A stretch of DNA of 64,000 nucleotides from assembly GCF_011764565.1 (NCBI RefSeq), contig NZ_AP022871.1, positions 7,688,320-7,752,319 of the forward strand, written 5' to 3'. Shown one piece after another: positions 18,031 to 27,411 of this stretch (its first letter is position 1; each line of letters starts with the position of its first letter). Position numbers and translations under genes: made by a program. This DNA comes from Phytohabitans suffuscus (GTDB lineage Bacteria > Actinomycetota > Actinomycetes > Mycobacteriales > Micromonosporaceae). Under the pieces are notes generated by a model. That model was not told the DNA's origin. It ran no database searches and saw nothing but the letters and a program-made list of their open reading frames with translations.

Positions 18031-19121
18031 TTACAGGCGGTACCAGTGGCGGGCGTTCTCGGACATGGTCTTGGCGCGCATGGTCTCGGGCATCGCCGCC
18101 AGCAGCTGTGTCAGGTCGTCGGCGTGCGCGTGCGGGTAGTCGGTGGCGAACATCAGCGCGTCCTCGGTGCGTAGCCAGCCGAGCGACCTTTCGAGCGTGC
18201 TCGTCGGGCCGGCCTCGGTCGGGGCGGTGGAGAAGCGGAAGTGCCGGCGCACGACGTCGAAGGGGGCTCGTTGAGCCAGGGCACCTCGCGGCGCAGGCCC
18301 TTCCAGTCCTTGTTCATCCGCCATCCCCAGGCGGGGAGCCACAGGAACCCGCCTTCGAGGACCGCGACCCGCAGGTCGGGCACGGCCTGGAAGAGTCCTT
18401 CGGCGACCATGCTGGTGATCTGGCTGCCGAACGCCTGCCACTCGGCCGCGTACTCCTCAATGAAGTACGACGGGTAGCCGGTGGTCGACGGTACCCCGTC
18501 GTTGGTCCCGCCGTAGTGCAGGCCGGCCACCAGGTCGTGCTCGGCCATGGCCGCGAAGACCGGGAAGAACATGCGCCGGCCCCACAGGGCGTCGGTCCGC
18601 ACGGGGAGCAGGACCTGGACGAACCCGGGGTGCGAGCCGACCCGCCTGATCTCGTCGACCATCGACTGCGGGTCGCGTGCCGGGAGTACGAGCGACGCGC
18701 GCAGCCGGGAGTCCTTCTCCAGCCAGTGTTCGACGAGCCAGTCGTTGACCGCGCTGGCCATGGCGTTGTGCCAGTCGGGCTGACGGATGCTGTCGACGCC
18801 GTAGTAGCAGTTGACGATCGCGTGGTCGACGTCCCACGGGTCGAGGACGTGCCGCCGGAGCAGGTCCACATCGGACGATGGCACCCGGCCGTCCGCCGGC
18901 CGCCACTCGGGGCGGCAGGCGCGGGGCGAGTTCGGCGGGTAGTGGACGGTCGGACCCTGGGGCGCCTTCCAGTTCCGCTCGGTGCACCAGTCGACCCACT
19001 GCCGGGCGAGGTAGGGAAACAGCGTCTCGGCGGAGGGGACGTTGGCGTGTACGTCGACGTCGATGACCGGCCCGGTCCATGCCGGCGGCCGCGCGGTCGG
19101 GGCGAGGGGTGCGGTGGTCAT
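18031..19121 (-). CDS. Amidohydrolase-2 family metal-dependent hydrolase/decarboxylase (frameshifted)
   Basis: A TIM-barrel amidohydrolase (ACMSD/gamma-resorcylate decarboxylase-like group) with the DxH metal motif in VIDVDVHANV, GLHYGG in mid-barrel and a C-terminal ATDYPHAHADD, the usual late Asp. The frame breaks at a C5 run at 18263-18267 (WLNEPP/FDVVRRHF); one added base joins it to the C-terminal frame ending at 18031, giving about 363 aa. The ATG at 19121 overlaps the Rieske stop (ATGA). Such enzymes decarboxylate or hydrolyse aromatic or keto acids; the substrate is unknown. Confidence 0.87.
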
Positions 19122-19666
19122 GCGGTGTTCTGCCTTTCCGCGCGTTTCCCGGTGGGGCGGGGCGGCCGGAGGTCGACGACCAGGTAGTCGTCCTCGACCG
19201 ACACGGCGACGGTCTCGGCGGTGTACGGGCCGGGGACCCGCCCCTGGCCGGAGGCCGCCGTCGCTCGGGCGTACTGCTCGGGCGTCAGGTCCAGCGAGCC
19301 GCGCCGCAGCTCCTCGGCGACGAGCGCGCCCTTCTCCACCTCGACCTTGTACGGGCGGCCCCGGGTGCCGGCCGGGTCGAAGTACGACTGTCCGGTGGTG
19401 ACGTCGAACTCCCAGCCGTGCCAGGGGCAGGCCAGCAGCGGGCGTTCGGCGTCGTAGGTGTACTTGCCGGGCATCGTCGAGGTCACCAGCGGCAGGAAGC
19501 GGCCCTGGCACAGGTCGGCGCCGCGGTGCGGGCAGCTGTTCAGCAGCCCGTAGTACCGACCGTCCACATTGAAGAGAGCGATCGACCGCCCGTTGACCTC
19601 GACGGCCATCTTCTCCCCGACGCCGAGGTCGGACGCCCGCCCGACGACGAACCTCCGCCCGCTCAC
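19118..19666 (-). CDS. Rieske [2Fe-2S] domain protein
   Basis: A 182-aa single-domain Rieske protein with cluster motifs CPHRGA and CPWHGW about 50 residues apart. The length is longer than ferredoxin-type Rieske proteins (about 105 aa) but lacks the catalytic domain of a ring-hydroxylating oxygenase. It may transfer electrons or be an oxygenase fragment-like subunit. The GTG start overlaps the upstream stop (GTGA) and its stop overlaps the next start (ATGA), so it is tightly coupled between two amidohydrolases, an unusual arrangement. Confidence 0.88.
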   Translation of the reverse strand: MSGRRFVVGRASDLGVGEKMAVEVNGRSIALFNVDGRYYGLLNSCPHRGADLCQGRFLPLVTSTMPGKYTYDAERPLLACPWHGWEFDVTTGQSYFDPAGTRGRPYKVEVEKGALVAEELRRGSLDLTPEQYARATAASGQGRVPGPYTAETVAVSVEDDYLVVDLRPPRPTGKRAERQNTA

Positions 19667-20847
19667 AGCCGGTAGCCCTGGCCGGGCAGGAGCGGGATGC
19701 CGTAGAGCGCGCTCGCGACACCACCGAGCACGGCGGCGCGCCGTTCCGGCGAGAGGTTCCTCGGCAACGCGCCCGGCTCGTCGAAGTCCCAATGTGGATA
19801 GTCGGAGGAGTACATCAGCTTCTCGCCCATGCCGGACTCGTAGAAGGCGTCGAAGACCTCGTCGAGGTGCCGGCCGTCCTCGGGCTCCTCCATCGGCTGG
19901 GTGGTGAAGTAGAAGTTGTCGCGCAGGTACTGCGACGGGCGCTTGCGCAGCTCCGGGACCTCGGCGCCGAGCACCCGGTGGGCGGCGTCCAGGCGCCAGG
20001 CCAGCGGCAGCGCCCAGGACCAGCCCAGCTCGACCAGGACGATCTTCAGGTTGGGGAACCGGTCGAGGGTGCCCTCGAAGACGTAGCTGGCCACGAGCGG
20101 GAAGTTGAACGCCGCGTAGTCCGTGTGCTCTTCGAAGTAGTAGTTGGGTCCGCCGGACGGGGTGATGCGGTTGGCCGTCATCACGTGGAAGGTGACCGGG
20201 ATGTCGTAGTGCTCGCACGCCTCGTAGATGGGCCAGTAGGTGGGGTGGCCCGGTGGGCGCAGGTTGTCGGGGGCGAGCATGACCTGCTTGAAGCGGCCGT
20301 TGTACTCGCCCATCTGTTCCACGCAGTGCTCGATCTCCCGCACCGCGAGCTCGGGCAGCTCGTACGGCAGGTTGATCGACGCGTACCAGCGCGGGTCCTG
20401 CGCCAGCCAGTTGTCGCGGCGGTGCTCGTTGAGGGCCCGGCAGTAGGCGGCCGCGAAACCGGCCGGCTGGCCCTTCATCCCCGCCGAGCTGAACGCGCCG
20501 AGGTCGTTGAGGAGCGCGCCGCTGATCTCGTACCGGTCCAGCAGCTGCTCGGCGGCGAAGGCCGGGTCGCTTCCCGGCGGGCCACCGCTGGGCGTCTCGG
20601 TGTCCCAGCGCTGGCCGAACTCGCGCGGGCGCGGCCGGTCGCCGCCGGCGAAACCGCCCCGGGCGACCCCCACCTCCAGGGCGTGGCGGCGCCACCTCTC
20701 GGGCAGGTACGACAGCACGCCCGCGCCCCGCTGGTGGTGCTCGCGCAGCTTCAGCGGGTGGACGTCGCAGTCGATGACGCCGAGCTTCACCGGCTCTCCG
20801 GCCTGGCCGTTCGGGCGCGTGTCGAGGTCTGGGAATGCTATGGTCAT
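19663..20847 (-). CDS. Amidohydrolase-2 family metal-dependent hydrolase/decarboxylase
   Basis: A 394-aa paralogue of the gene at 18031, intact. It has VIDCDVHPL (DxH), FHVMTANR, a central VELGWSWALPLAWRLD and a C-terminal MYSSDYPHWDFDEP. The frame is open further upstream, but AGGAG about 10 nt before the ATG at 20847 supports that start. It heads a three-gene run (amidohydrolase, Rieske, amidohydrolase) with overlapping stops and starts. The divergent NTF2-like gene starts about 120 bp away. Confidence 0.88.
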   Translation of the reverse strand: MTIAFPDLDTRPNGQAGEPVKLGVIDCDVHPLKLREHHQRGAGVLSYLPERWRRHALEVGVARGGFAGGDRPRPREFGQRWDTETPSGGPPGSDPAFAAEQLLDRYEISGALLNDLGAFSSAGMKGQPAGFAAAYCRALNEHRRDNWLAQDPRWYASINLPYELPELAVREIEHCVEQMGEYNGRFKQVMLAPDNLRPPGHPTYWPIYEACEHYDIPVTFHVMTANRITPSGGPNYYFEEHTDYAAFNFPLVASYVFEGTLDRFPNLKIVLVELGWSWALPLAWRLDAAHRVLGAEVPELRKRPSQYLRDNFYFTTQPMEEPEDGRHLDEVFDAFYESGMGEKLMYSSDYPHWDFDEPGALPRNLSPERRAAVLGGVASALYGIPLLPGQGYRL

Positions 20848-20968
20848 CAGCCCGGATCTCCTCGCCTCTTGTTGTCCTGTAATGATGACTGTAGCGCCGG
20901 GCATGTATCCTGGCCAGGCGTGTTGCTATCGTGTTCGTGACGGTGGTCGCCGGGAGACGGGTGAAGAC

Positions 20969-21496
20969 GTGAGCGCAGAGCAGGCACTCGAGGACGCCGC
21001 CGCCCGGATCGCCGCGCTGGAGATCCGGCTGGCGGCCCTGGAGGACGACAAGGCGATCCGCGAGCTCCTCGCCCGGTACGGCCACTACGCCGACGCCTGC
21101 CTGGACGACGAGTACCTCGCCCTCTTCACCGCGGACTGCGTCATGGACGTCTCGTCCGGCGCCGCGCCCGAGCCGTACGAGGTGATCCGCTGGGAGGGCC
21201 TCGACACGATGCGGGAGTTCCTCGCCGTGCGCACCGCCGCGCACGGGGACGGCTTCTACGGGCGCAGCATGCACGCGCAGGGAAACAACCTCACGATCCG
21301 CGTCGACGGCGCGACCGCCGTCGCGAACGGATACTCGTTCATCCTCCACCAGGACGGCCCCCGGATCAGGCTGGTGAGCGCGTCGGTCAACGAGTGGCAC
21401 TTCGTCAAGGTGGACGGCACGTGGCTGATCAAGGAGCGCCGGCGGCGGATGCTGGGCGCACCGGACACGGCCACGATCCTTCGTGCGAGCGAGTGA
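20969..21496 (+). CDS. NTF2-like (SnoaL-type) family protein
   Basis: A 175-aa protein with an N-terminal coiled helix (LEDAAARIAALEIRLAALEDDKAIRELLARYGHYAD) followed by an NTF2-like fold ending in WHFVKVDGTWLIKERRRRM. The GTG at 20969 is the in-frame start closest to the end of the promoter region. It begins a plus-strand run with an enoyl-CoA hydratase 11 nt downstream. Function unknown; it resembles the protein at 5661 only at fold level. Confidence 0.78.
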   Translation: MSAEQALEDAAARIAALEIRLAALEDDKAIRELLARYGHYADACLDDEYLALFTADCVMDVSSGAAPEPYEVIRWEGLDTMREFLAVRTAAHGDGFYGRSMHAQGNNLTIRVDGATAVANGYSFILHQDGPRIRLVSASVNEWHFVKVDGTWLIKERRRRMLGAPDTATILRASE

Positions 21497-21507
21497 GAGG
21501 AAACCGA

Positions 21508-22365
21508 GTGGAGTTCGACAACATCCTGTACGCGGTCGAGGACCGGATCGCCACGATCACGCTGAACCGGCCCGAGAAGCGCAACGCGCTCAGCCCCGCC
21601 CTGCGCAACGACGTCGTGGCCGCGCTCAAGCACGCCGAGGCCGACGACGAGGTGACGGTCGTGCTCATCCAGGGCGCGGGCGAGGCGTTCTGCGCCGGGT
21701 ACGACATGAACAGCTACGCCGGCGGCCAGGCGGACCCGGAGCGTCCGGCGGGCTGGAACCACTCGCCGCTGTTCGAGTCGTGGACCGGCCAGTTTCCGCG
21801 CAGCTGCCTGCGCGACTGGCTGACCATCTGGGACCTGCTCAAGCCGGTGGTGGCCAAGGTCCACGGCTACTGCCTGGCGGGCGGCTCGGAGCTGATGTCG
21901 ATGTGCGACATCGTCTTCGCCGCCGAGGACGCGGTCATCGGGTACCCGCCCACCCGGGCCCAGGCCACCCCGGACATCGAGTACTTCCCGTGGAAGATGT
22001 CGATGGCCCAGGCAAAGTACCTGCAGCTGACCGGAAACTCGATCACCGGCGCGCGGGCCGAGCAGATCGGGTGGATCGCGAAGAGCTTCCCCGCCGCCGA
22101 GCTGGACGAGCAGGTCATGCGCGAGCTGCGCCCGATGTCGAGGATCCACCCGGCGATGCTCGCGGCCAACAAGGCGACCCTGAACCAGTCGTACGAGGCG
22201 ATGGGCTTCCGGGCCGCCCTGCAGGGCAGCGTGCCCTGGTACGTGCTGAGCCGCAGCTTCCGCCCCGGCGGCGGCGAGTTCCAGCGGATGGCCGCGGCCG
22301 AGGGCCTCAAGACCGCGCTGAAGTGGCGGGATGGCGCGTTCAAGGCCGAGGGCTTCCCGCTCTGA
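21508..22365 (+). CDS. Enoyl-CoA hydratase/isomerase family protein
   Basis: A 285-aa crotonase with NRPEKRNALS, the oxyanion-hole GAGEAFCAGYDM and a second segment KVHGYCLAGGSELMSMCDIVFAAEDA. The C-terminal half (PTRAQATPDIEYFPW, SYEAMGFRAALQ) is the longer kind seen in catabolic, non-fatty-acid hydratases. GAGAGGAAA precedes the GTG start. It is co-directional with the NTF2-like gene and the VOC gene. Confidence 0.87.
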   Translation: MEFDNILYAVEDRIATITLNRPEKRNALSPALRNDVVAALKHAEADDEVTVVLIQGAGEAFCAGYDMNSYAGGQADPERPAGWNHSPLFESWTGQFPRSCLRDWLTIWDLLKPVVAKVHGYCLAGGSELMSMCDIVFAAEDAVIGYPPTRAQATPDIEYFPWKMSMAQAKYLQLTGNSITGARAEQIGWIAKSFPAAELDEQVMRELRPMSRIHPAMLAANKATLNQSYEAMGFRAALQGSVPWYVLSRSFRPGGGEFQRMAAAEGLKTALKWRDGAFKAEGFPL

Positions 22366-22411
22366 GCACGCCGGACGACCACCACGACGACCAGGACGGG
22401 AGACCCCGAGA

Positions 22412-22924
22412 GTGAGTGAAGCAGCGGTCAAGGAGCTCAACCACGTCGCCATCGGGGTGCGCGACCTCGACGCGTCCCTGCGGTTCTACGTCGACGGGCT
22501 GGGGATGCGCAAGACGCTGGAAAAGCCGGTGAGCGACCTGACCTGGCGCCTGATGCGGCTGCCGGAGGGCACGACGGGCCTGTCGGTCTTCGTGCAGGGA
22601 CCGTCCCGCGTCGGGCAGATCGAGCTGGTCAAGTGGGAGCTGCCCGAGTCGGACGGGGGCAGGCCGAAGCGTCCCGGCGACATCGGCATCGGCGTGCTGT
22701 CGTTTCCGGTGGACCCGGAGCACATCGGCACGATCCACCGGCGGCTGGTCGACCTCGGCGCCGTGGTCTACTCCGAGCCGACGACGACCGTCGTGAAGAA
22801 CTACGGGCCGGTCACCCTCTTCCTCTGCGAGGACCCGGACGGCAACCAGGTCGAGCTGATCGCGCTGCCGACCGCCGAGCAGGTCCGCGAGTTCCGGGCG
22901 TCGGTCGGAGCGGGTCAGCGGTAG
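22412..22924 (+). CDS. VOC family protein
   Basis: A 170-aa vicinal-oxygen-chelate protein: LNHVAIGVRDLDASLRFYVDGLGMRK at the N-terminus, a second GIGVLSF half and a C-terminal LFLCEDPDGNQVELI strand with the metal-ligand Glu. The GTG start is preceded by GGGAGA. Its end overlaps the convergent CoA-transferase gene by 10 bp. It may be an epimerase, lyase or dioxygenase. Confidence 0.85.
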   Translation: MSEAAVKELNHVAIGVRDLDASLRFYVDGLGMRKTLEKPVSDLTWRLMRLPEGTTGLSVFVQGPSRVGQIELVKWELPESDGGRPKRPGDIGIGVLSFPVDPEHIGTIHRRLVDLGAVVYSEPTTTVVKNYGPVTLFLCEDPDGNQVELIALPTAEQVREFRASVGAGQR

Positions 22925-25380
22925 CCGGTGCCGGCCACGGAGTGCAGCGGCCCGCCCTGGAAGACCACGCCGGCCGCGACCAGCTCGTCGATGGCCGCGG
23001 CGTCCAGGCCGGCCTCGGCGAGGATCTCGCGGCTCTGCTCGCCCAGGCCCGGCGTGGTCAGGACCGGCCGCTCCGGGTGCCGGCTGAACACCGCGTAGCG
23101 GTGCGGGAGGTAGCTCTCGTTCCCGTCCGGCCAGACGTACCTCGTCACGTGCCCGTCCGCCAGGACGGCGGGGTCGAAGAGCAGCTCCTTGTTGTCCCGG
23201 CCGCGGGCGGCGGCGCCGCCGGCGGCTTCGACCAGCTCGACGATCTTCCCGCTCGGCAGGTCCGCGAGGGCCGCGCCGATCGCCCGAGCCAGGCCGGCGT
23301 CGTCGCCTGCGGCGCCGGGGTCGTCGATGATGCCGGGCCCGTCGGTGATGCCGGCCTCGCCGGTCGTGCCGGGCCCGTCGGTCGTGCCGGCCTCGCCAGC
23401 GGTGCCGGCGTCGTCAGTGGCGCCGGCCTCGCTGGTCGTGCCGGGCCCGCCGGTGGCGCTCACGAGGCCGGCGCGGACCGCGACGTCGGCGGAGGGCAGG
23501 TGGAGGCGGACCCAGCCGTCGGCGCAGGCGTAGTAGCGGGACAGCGCCGACGGCCCCGGGTGGTCGCGGCCGCCGGTCTCGGCGGGCACCCGACCCTCGT
23601 ACCGGACCAGCTCGTTGCTCTGCACGAACGTGGCCGAGACGGCCAGCGACGCGTGCACGCTCTGACCGCCGCGCCCGGTGGCCCGCTGGTACAGGGCGGC
23701 GCAGGTGCCCAGCGCGGCGAGGCAGGCCACCGTCACGTCGTTGACCGCCACGGTCGAGAAGACCGGCTCCGCGTCCCCGCCCTGCGCCTTCATGATCCCC
23801 GACATCGCCTGGACCACCGGGTCGTACCCGGGATGGTCGCCGAGGGGGCCGGTGCCCCCGTAGCCGGTGATCGAGGCGGAGACGAGGTCCGGGTTGTCGG
23901 CGCGCAGCGTCTCGTGGTCGATGCCCAGCCGTTCGCGCACGCCGGGCCGGAAGTTGTCGAGCACCACGTCGCTGGCCGAGACGAGCCGGCGGAACGCGGC
24001 CAGCCCCGCCGGGTCGCGCAGGTCGACGGAGAGGCCGCGCTGACCCCGGTTGATCATGTAGCCGCGGACGCGGAACTCGTCGCCCCTGAGCGTCTCGACC
24101 TTGACCACGTCCGCGCCGAGGGCGGCCAGCAGCATGCCGGCGTACGGCCCGGCGAGGACGGTGCCGAGGTCGAGCACGCGGACGTCGGCGAGCGGACCGC
24201 CGCCCGCGCGGGGCTGGTCGGCGGCGCGGGGCTGGTCGGCGGCGCGGGGCTGGTCGGCGGCGCGGGGCTGGTCGGCGGCCGTGGCGGCGGGCCGCGCCGG
24301 CCGGTCCGGCGCCCACCGGGCGGTGCCGGCGAAGCGGCGGGGCGCCAGCGACGGCCGGGGGTCGCCGGAGAGCTGGACCGGGACGCCGCCCATGACCGCC
24401 GGGCCGACCAGCGGGTCGTCCAGCTCGACGCGCTGGCCGAGCGCGACGACCTGCGGGTGGTCGAGCCACCCGTCCCGGTCACCCACCGTGCTGGCCGGGC
24501 AGCCGGCCGCGGCGAACTCGTCGAGCCACTCGGCGCGGGTCTTGCGGCGGAAACCCTCGGCGATCCGGGCGCGGACCCGGTCCCGCCGGTCGGGCGCGTA
24601 GATCAGCTCCCGGTTGGCGGCGATCTCCGGGTCCGCGGTGATGTCGGTCGTGCCGAGCAGTTCGAAGGCGATGTCCTGGTACTTGACCCCGAGCGCGCCG
24701 AGGAAGAGCCAGCTGCCGTCGGCGCAGCGGTAGGTGCCGAACGCCGGGTTCGGCCCGCCCGGCCCGACCGTGGTGGCGGGCAGCGCGACCGCCGGGTCGG
24801 CGAACATCGTCGTGGTGGCGGCGACCATCGCGCCGTGGAGGGCGTCGACCGTCACGGTCTGGCCGAGGCCGGTGCGGACCCGCTCGGTCAGCGCGGCGAT
24901 CGCCGCCGTCGCGCCCCAGGCGCCCTGCAGGTAGCCGCAGAACGGGTAGATGCCGTCCACCGGCCCGCCGCTGAACGAGGTCTGCCGGCGGGCGATGCCG
25001 TACTCCGCCTGGGCCAGCCGGTCGAGGGTCAGGGGATCGAGAGCGGGGTCGAGGCGCAGCGGTGGCAGGTGCAGGTGGACGAGGCCGTCGCGCGGCTCGT
25101 GGTCGACCGGTACGCCGAGCGCGGCGGCCACGTCCGGGTGGCTGGTCACGACGAGGTCCGCGGTGGCGACCAGACCGTCCGCGGCCGCCGGCACGACCGT
25201 CTTGTTGCGGTGCCACATCACCGCGCCCGGCAGGTCGGCGCCGGTGTCCGGCCAGCCGCCCTCGACCCGGATCACCTGGCCGCCGAGGTCGCCGAGGAGC
25301 ATGGTGGCGACCGGACCGGCGATCCCGGTCGTGGCGTCGACCACGCGAAGGCCCGACAGTGCCGGTGTCGTCTCGGTCAC
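22915..25380 (-). CDS. Fused double class III CoA-transferase (CaiB/BaiF) protein
   Basis: An 821-aa protein with two CaiB/BaiF-type halves: LSGLRVVDATTGIAGPVATMLLGDLGGQVIRVE at the start and ADVRVLDLGTVLAGPYAGMLLAALGADVVKVE in the middle. Single-domain members are about 400 aa. The first half lacks the aspartate-containing segment seen in the second (SASDVVLDNFRPGV), so the halves may differ in activity. The halves are joined by four ADQPRA-type repeats (24206-24277). The second half carries an acidic Gly/Thr/Asp-rich repeat insertion of about 48 residues (23310-23457). The family moves CoA between acids. The GTG start overlaps the hydrolase stop (GTGA). Confidence 0.88.
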   Translation of the reverse strand: MTETTPALSGLRVVDATTGIAGPVATMLLGDLGGQVIRVEGGWPDTGADLPGAVMWHRNKTVVPAAADGLVATADLVVTSHPDVAAALGVPVDHEPRDGLVHLHLPPLRLDPALDPLTLDRLAQAEYGIARRQTSFSGGPVDGIYPFCGYLQGAWGATAAIAALTERVRTGLGQTVTVDALHGAMVAATTTMFADPAVALPATTVGPGGPNPAFGTYRCADGSWLFLGALGVKYQDIAFELLGTTDITADPEIAANRELIYAPDRRDRVRARIAEGFRRKTRAEWLDEFAAAGCPASTVGDRDGWLDHPQVVALGQRVELDDPLVGPAVMGGVPVQLSGDPRPSLAPRRFAGTARWAPDRPARPAATAADQPRAADQPRAADQPRAADQPRAGGGPLADVRVLDLGTVLAGPYAGMLLAALGADVVKVETLRGDEFRVRGYMINRGQRGLSVDLRDPAGLAAFRRLVSASDVVLDNFRPGVRERLGIDHETLRADNPDLVSASITGYGGTGPLGDHPGYDPVVQAMSGIMKAQGGDAEPVFSTVAVNDVTVACLAALGTCAALYQRATGRGGQSVHASLAVSATFVQSNELVRYEGRVPAETGGRDHPGPSALSRYYACADGWVRLHLPSADVAVRAGLVSATGGPGTTSEAGATDDAGTAGEAGTTDGPGTTGEAGITDGPGIIDDPGAAGDDAGLARAIGAALADLPSGKIVELVEAAGGAAARGRDNKELLFDPAVLADGHVTRYVWPDGNESYLPHRYAVFSRHPERPVLTTPGLGEQSREILAEAGLDAAAIDELVAAGVVFQGGPLHSVAGTGYR
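23310..23457 (-). repeat. Degenerate coding repeats in CoA-transferase insertion
   Basis: Near-repeats of the type GCCGGCCTCGCCGGTCGTG / GCCGGGCCCGTCGGTCGTG encode EAGTTDGPGTT-like units. They add an acidic, low-complexity loop inside the second domain. Confidence 0.7.
24206..24277 (-). repeat. Four perfect 18-bp tandem repeats in the inter-domain linker
   Basis: The unit GCGCGGGGCTGGTCGGCG is repeated four times without change, encoding a repeated ADQPRA hexapeptide between the two CoA-transferase domains. Perfect identity suggests recent slippage and likely copy-number variation. Confidence 0.9.
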
Positions 25381-26240
25381 GGGTTCTCCTCGTCGCCGTC
25401 CAATGTGGTCACCAGGTGCTCGATCGCCCGTGCCGTCGCCGCGGGTGCGTCCAGCGGCACGTGGTGGTGGGCGCCGGGGATCTCCACCCGCGCCACGGGG
25501 CGGCCCACGACGCCGGCGAGGTGGTCGGCGCCGGCCGGGCCGGCCAGCTCGCTGCGGTCGCCGTACAGCAGGCCGATCGGGGCCTTGACCCGCCGCGCGG
25601 CGTCCTCGATCCCCTCGCGCGTGAAGCGCCGGAAGGTCCGCGGGTCGAACTTCCAGCGCCATCCGGCCGGGGTCTGGCGCAGCCCGGCCCGCGCGACCGC
25701 CGCGAGCGTGCCGGCGTCGGCGAGGGTCGCCCGGGGCCGCAGCCGGAAGTTGGCCAGGCCCTCTTCGAGGCTGGCGTAGTACCGCACCTCGGCCCTGGGC
25801 GGGGGCGGCGGCGCGCCGCGCCTGATCACGCTGTCCACGAGCAGCAACCGCCGGGTCAGCTCCGGTGCCCGCGCCGCGACGTAGAACCCGACCAGGCCGC
25901 CCATGCTGTGGCCGGCGACCGTGGCGGCGCGGCCACCGGCGGCTTCGAGCACGGCGACCGCCTCCCGCGCCCACAGCTCGGGCCGGTACACGTCGCGGTG
26001 GCCGGAGTCGCCGTGCCCGGACAGCTCGACCACGACGACCTCGTGCCGGCGTGCCAGCGCCGGCGCGACGTGCAGCCACCAGCCGGCGTGCGCGGCCCCG
26101 CCGTGGATCAGCAGGATCGGCTCGCCGGCCGCCGGGCCGATCCGCCGGTAGCGGATCTCGCAGCCCTCGACGAGGACGGTCCGCGCCGGCGCGTCGAGCC
26201 AGGCCGCGGCCGTGCCGCCGGTCGCGGTGGGAAGGATCAC
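25377..26240 (-). CDS. Alpha/beta hydrolase
   Basis: About 287 aa with the oxyanion segment LIHGGAAHAGWW, nucleophile elbow GHSMGG (Ser), a late Asp around LLYGDRSEL and a catalytic-type His in IPGAHHHVPLDAP. It probably cleaves an ester, lactone or C-C bond of a pathway intermediate. The frame is open to a TTG at 26267, but I prefer the GTG at 26240. It ends in a GTGA overlap with the CoA-transferase, so both are co-translated. Confidence 0.85.
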   Translation of the reverse strand: MILPTATGGTAAAWLDAPARTVLVEGCEIRYRRIGPAAGEPILLIHGGAAHAGWWLHVAPALARRHEVVVVELSGHGDSGHRDVYRPELWAREAVAVLEAAGGRAATVAGHSMGGLVGFYVAARAPELTRRLLLVDSVIRRGAPPPPPRAEVRYYASLEEGLANFRLRPRATLADAGTLAAVARAGLRQTPAGWRWKFDPRTFRRFTREGIEDAARRVKAPIGLLYGDRSELAGPAGADHLAGVVGRPVARVEIPGAHHHVPLDAPAATARAIEHLVTTLDGDEENP

Positions 26241-26317
26241 GCCAACGATGCTACTACTGTCTTCCAATGCTGATACAGCGGTACCCTGGTGCGACGCCGG
26301 CCACCTGGAGGACGCGC

Positions 26318-27376
26318 ATGACCACGATGAACTACCGCCTCCTGGGCCGCAGCGGGCTGCGCGTGTCGGACTTCGGGCTGGGCACCATGACCTTCGGCGC
26401 GACCAGCGGGTGGGGCGTCACCGCGCAGGTCGCGCGCGAGCTCTACGAGGTCTACCGGGCGGCCGGCGGCAACTACCTGGACACCGCGAACCAGTACGCC
26501 GGCGGGGAGAGCGAACGGATCGTCGGCCAGCTCGTCGCCGGTCACCGCGAGGAGGTGGTGATCGCCACGAAGTACACCAACTCCGCGCCGCGCGACGGCG
26601 ACGCCAACGCCGGCGGCAACCAGCGCAAGAACATGGCGCAGTCCATCGAAGCGAGCCTGCGCCGCCTCGGCACCGACTACGTCGACCTGTACATCGTCCA
26701 CTCGTGGGACCTGCTGACCCCGGTCGAGGAGGTCATGCGCGGCCTCGACGACCTGGTCCGCGCCGGCAAGGTGCTCTACGCCGGCGTCTCCAACACGCCC
26801 GCCTGGGTGGTCGCCAAGTCCAACACGCTCGCCGAGCTGCGCGGCTGGAGCCGCTACGTCGGCCTGCAGATCGAGTACAACCTGCTCGGGCGCGGCGCCG
26901 AGGCCGAGTACCTGCCGATGGCCCAGGACCAGGGCCTGTCGATCCTGGCCTGGTCGCCGCTGAAGAACGGCCTGCTGACCGGCAAGTATGCCGCCGGCGG
27001 AGGGCAGGGCTCGCGGCTGACCACCGAGATGTGGAACTCGCCGCGGCTGGCCTGGGCCGACCCGCACGGCACCGCGTCCGGGCCGGCCGTCGAGGAGCTG
27101 GTCCGGTGCGCCAAGGCGCTCGGCGTGAGCGCCGCGCAGCTGGCACTGGCCTGGCTGCGGCACCGCCCCGTGCACGTCGTACCCATCCTCGGCGCGACGA
27201 GCGCGACCCAGCTGGCCGAGAACCTCGCGGCGGTCGACGTCCGGCTGGCGCCCGAGCAGGTGGCGCGGCTCGACGAGGCGAGTGAGGTGCCGCTGCCGTA
27301 CCCGCACCACTACCTCGCCAGCTCGATGGCGCGCTCGTTCCGGTCGGCCGGCATGTACGAGCGGATCTCCCGCTGA
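26318..27376 (+). CDS. Aldo/keto reductase (potassium-channel beta-subunit-like group)
   Basis: A 352-aa NADPH-dependent TIM-barrel reductase. Catalytic residues appear as D and Y in NYLDTANQYAGGESE, K in VIATKYTNS and H in LYIVHSWD. The C-terminal cofactor segment is VPILGATSATQLAENLAAV. It reduces aldehydes or ketones. It is the first gene of a plus-strand run (26318-30506) and divergent from the alpha/beta hydrolase. Confidence 0.9.
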   Translation: MTTMNYRLLGRSGLRVSDFGLGTMTFGATSGWGVTAQVARELYEVYRAAGGNYLDTANQYAGGESERIVGQLVAGHREEVVIATKYTNSAPRDGDANAGGNQRKNMAQSIEASLRRLGTDYVDLYIVHSWDLLTPVEEVMRGLDDLVRAGKVLYAGVSNTPAWVVAKSNTLAELRGWSRYVGLQIEYNLLGRGAEAEYLPMAQDQGLSILAWSPLKNGLLTGKYAAGGGQGSRLTTEMWNSPRLAWADPHGTASGPAVEELVRCAKALGVSAAQLALAWLRHRPVHVVPILGATSATQLAENLAAVDVRLAPEQVARLDEASEVPLPYPHHYLASSMARSFRSAGMYERISR

Positions 27377-27411
27377 CCAACCTCACGGCGGACGGACGAA
27401 AGGCGGCAGGC

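Noticed and set aside
24206..24277. CRISPR-like tandem repeats
   Set aside because: The units are contiguous with no spacers and lie in frame inside a protein linker.
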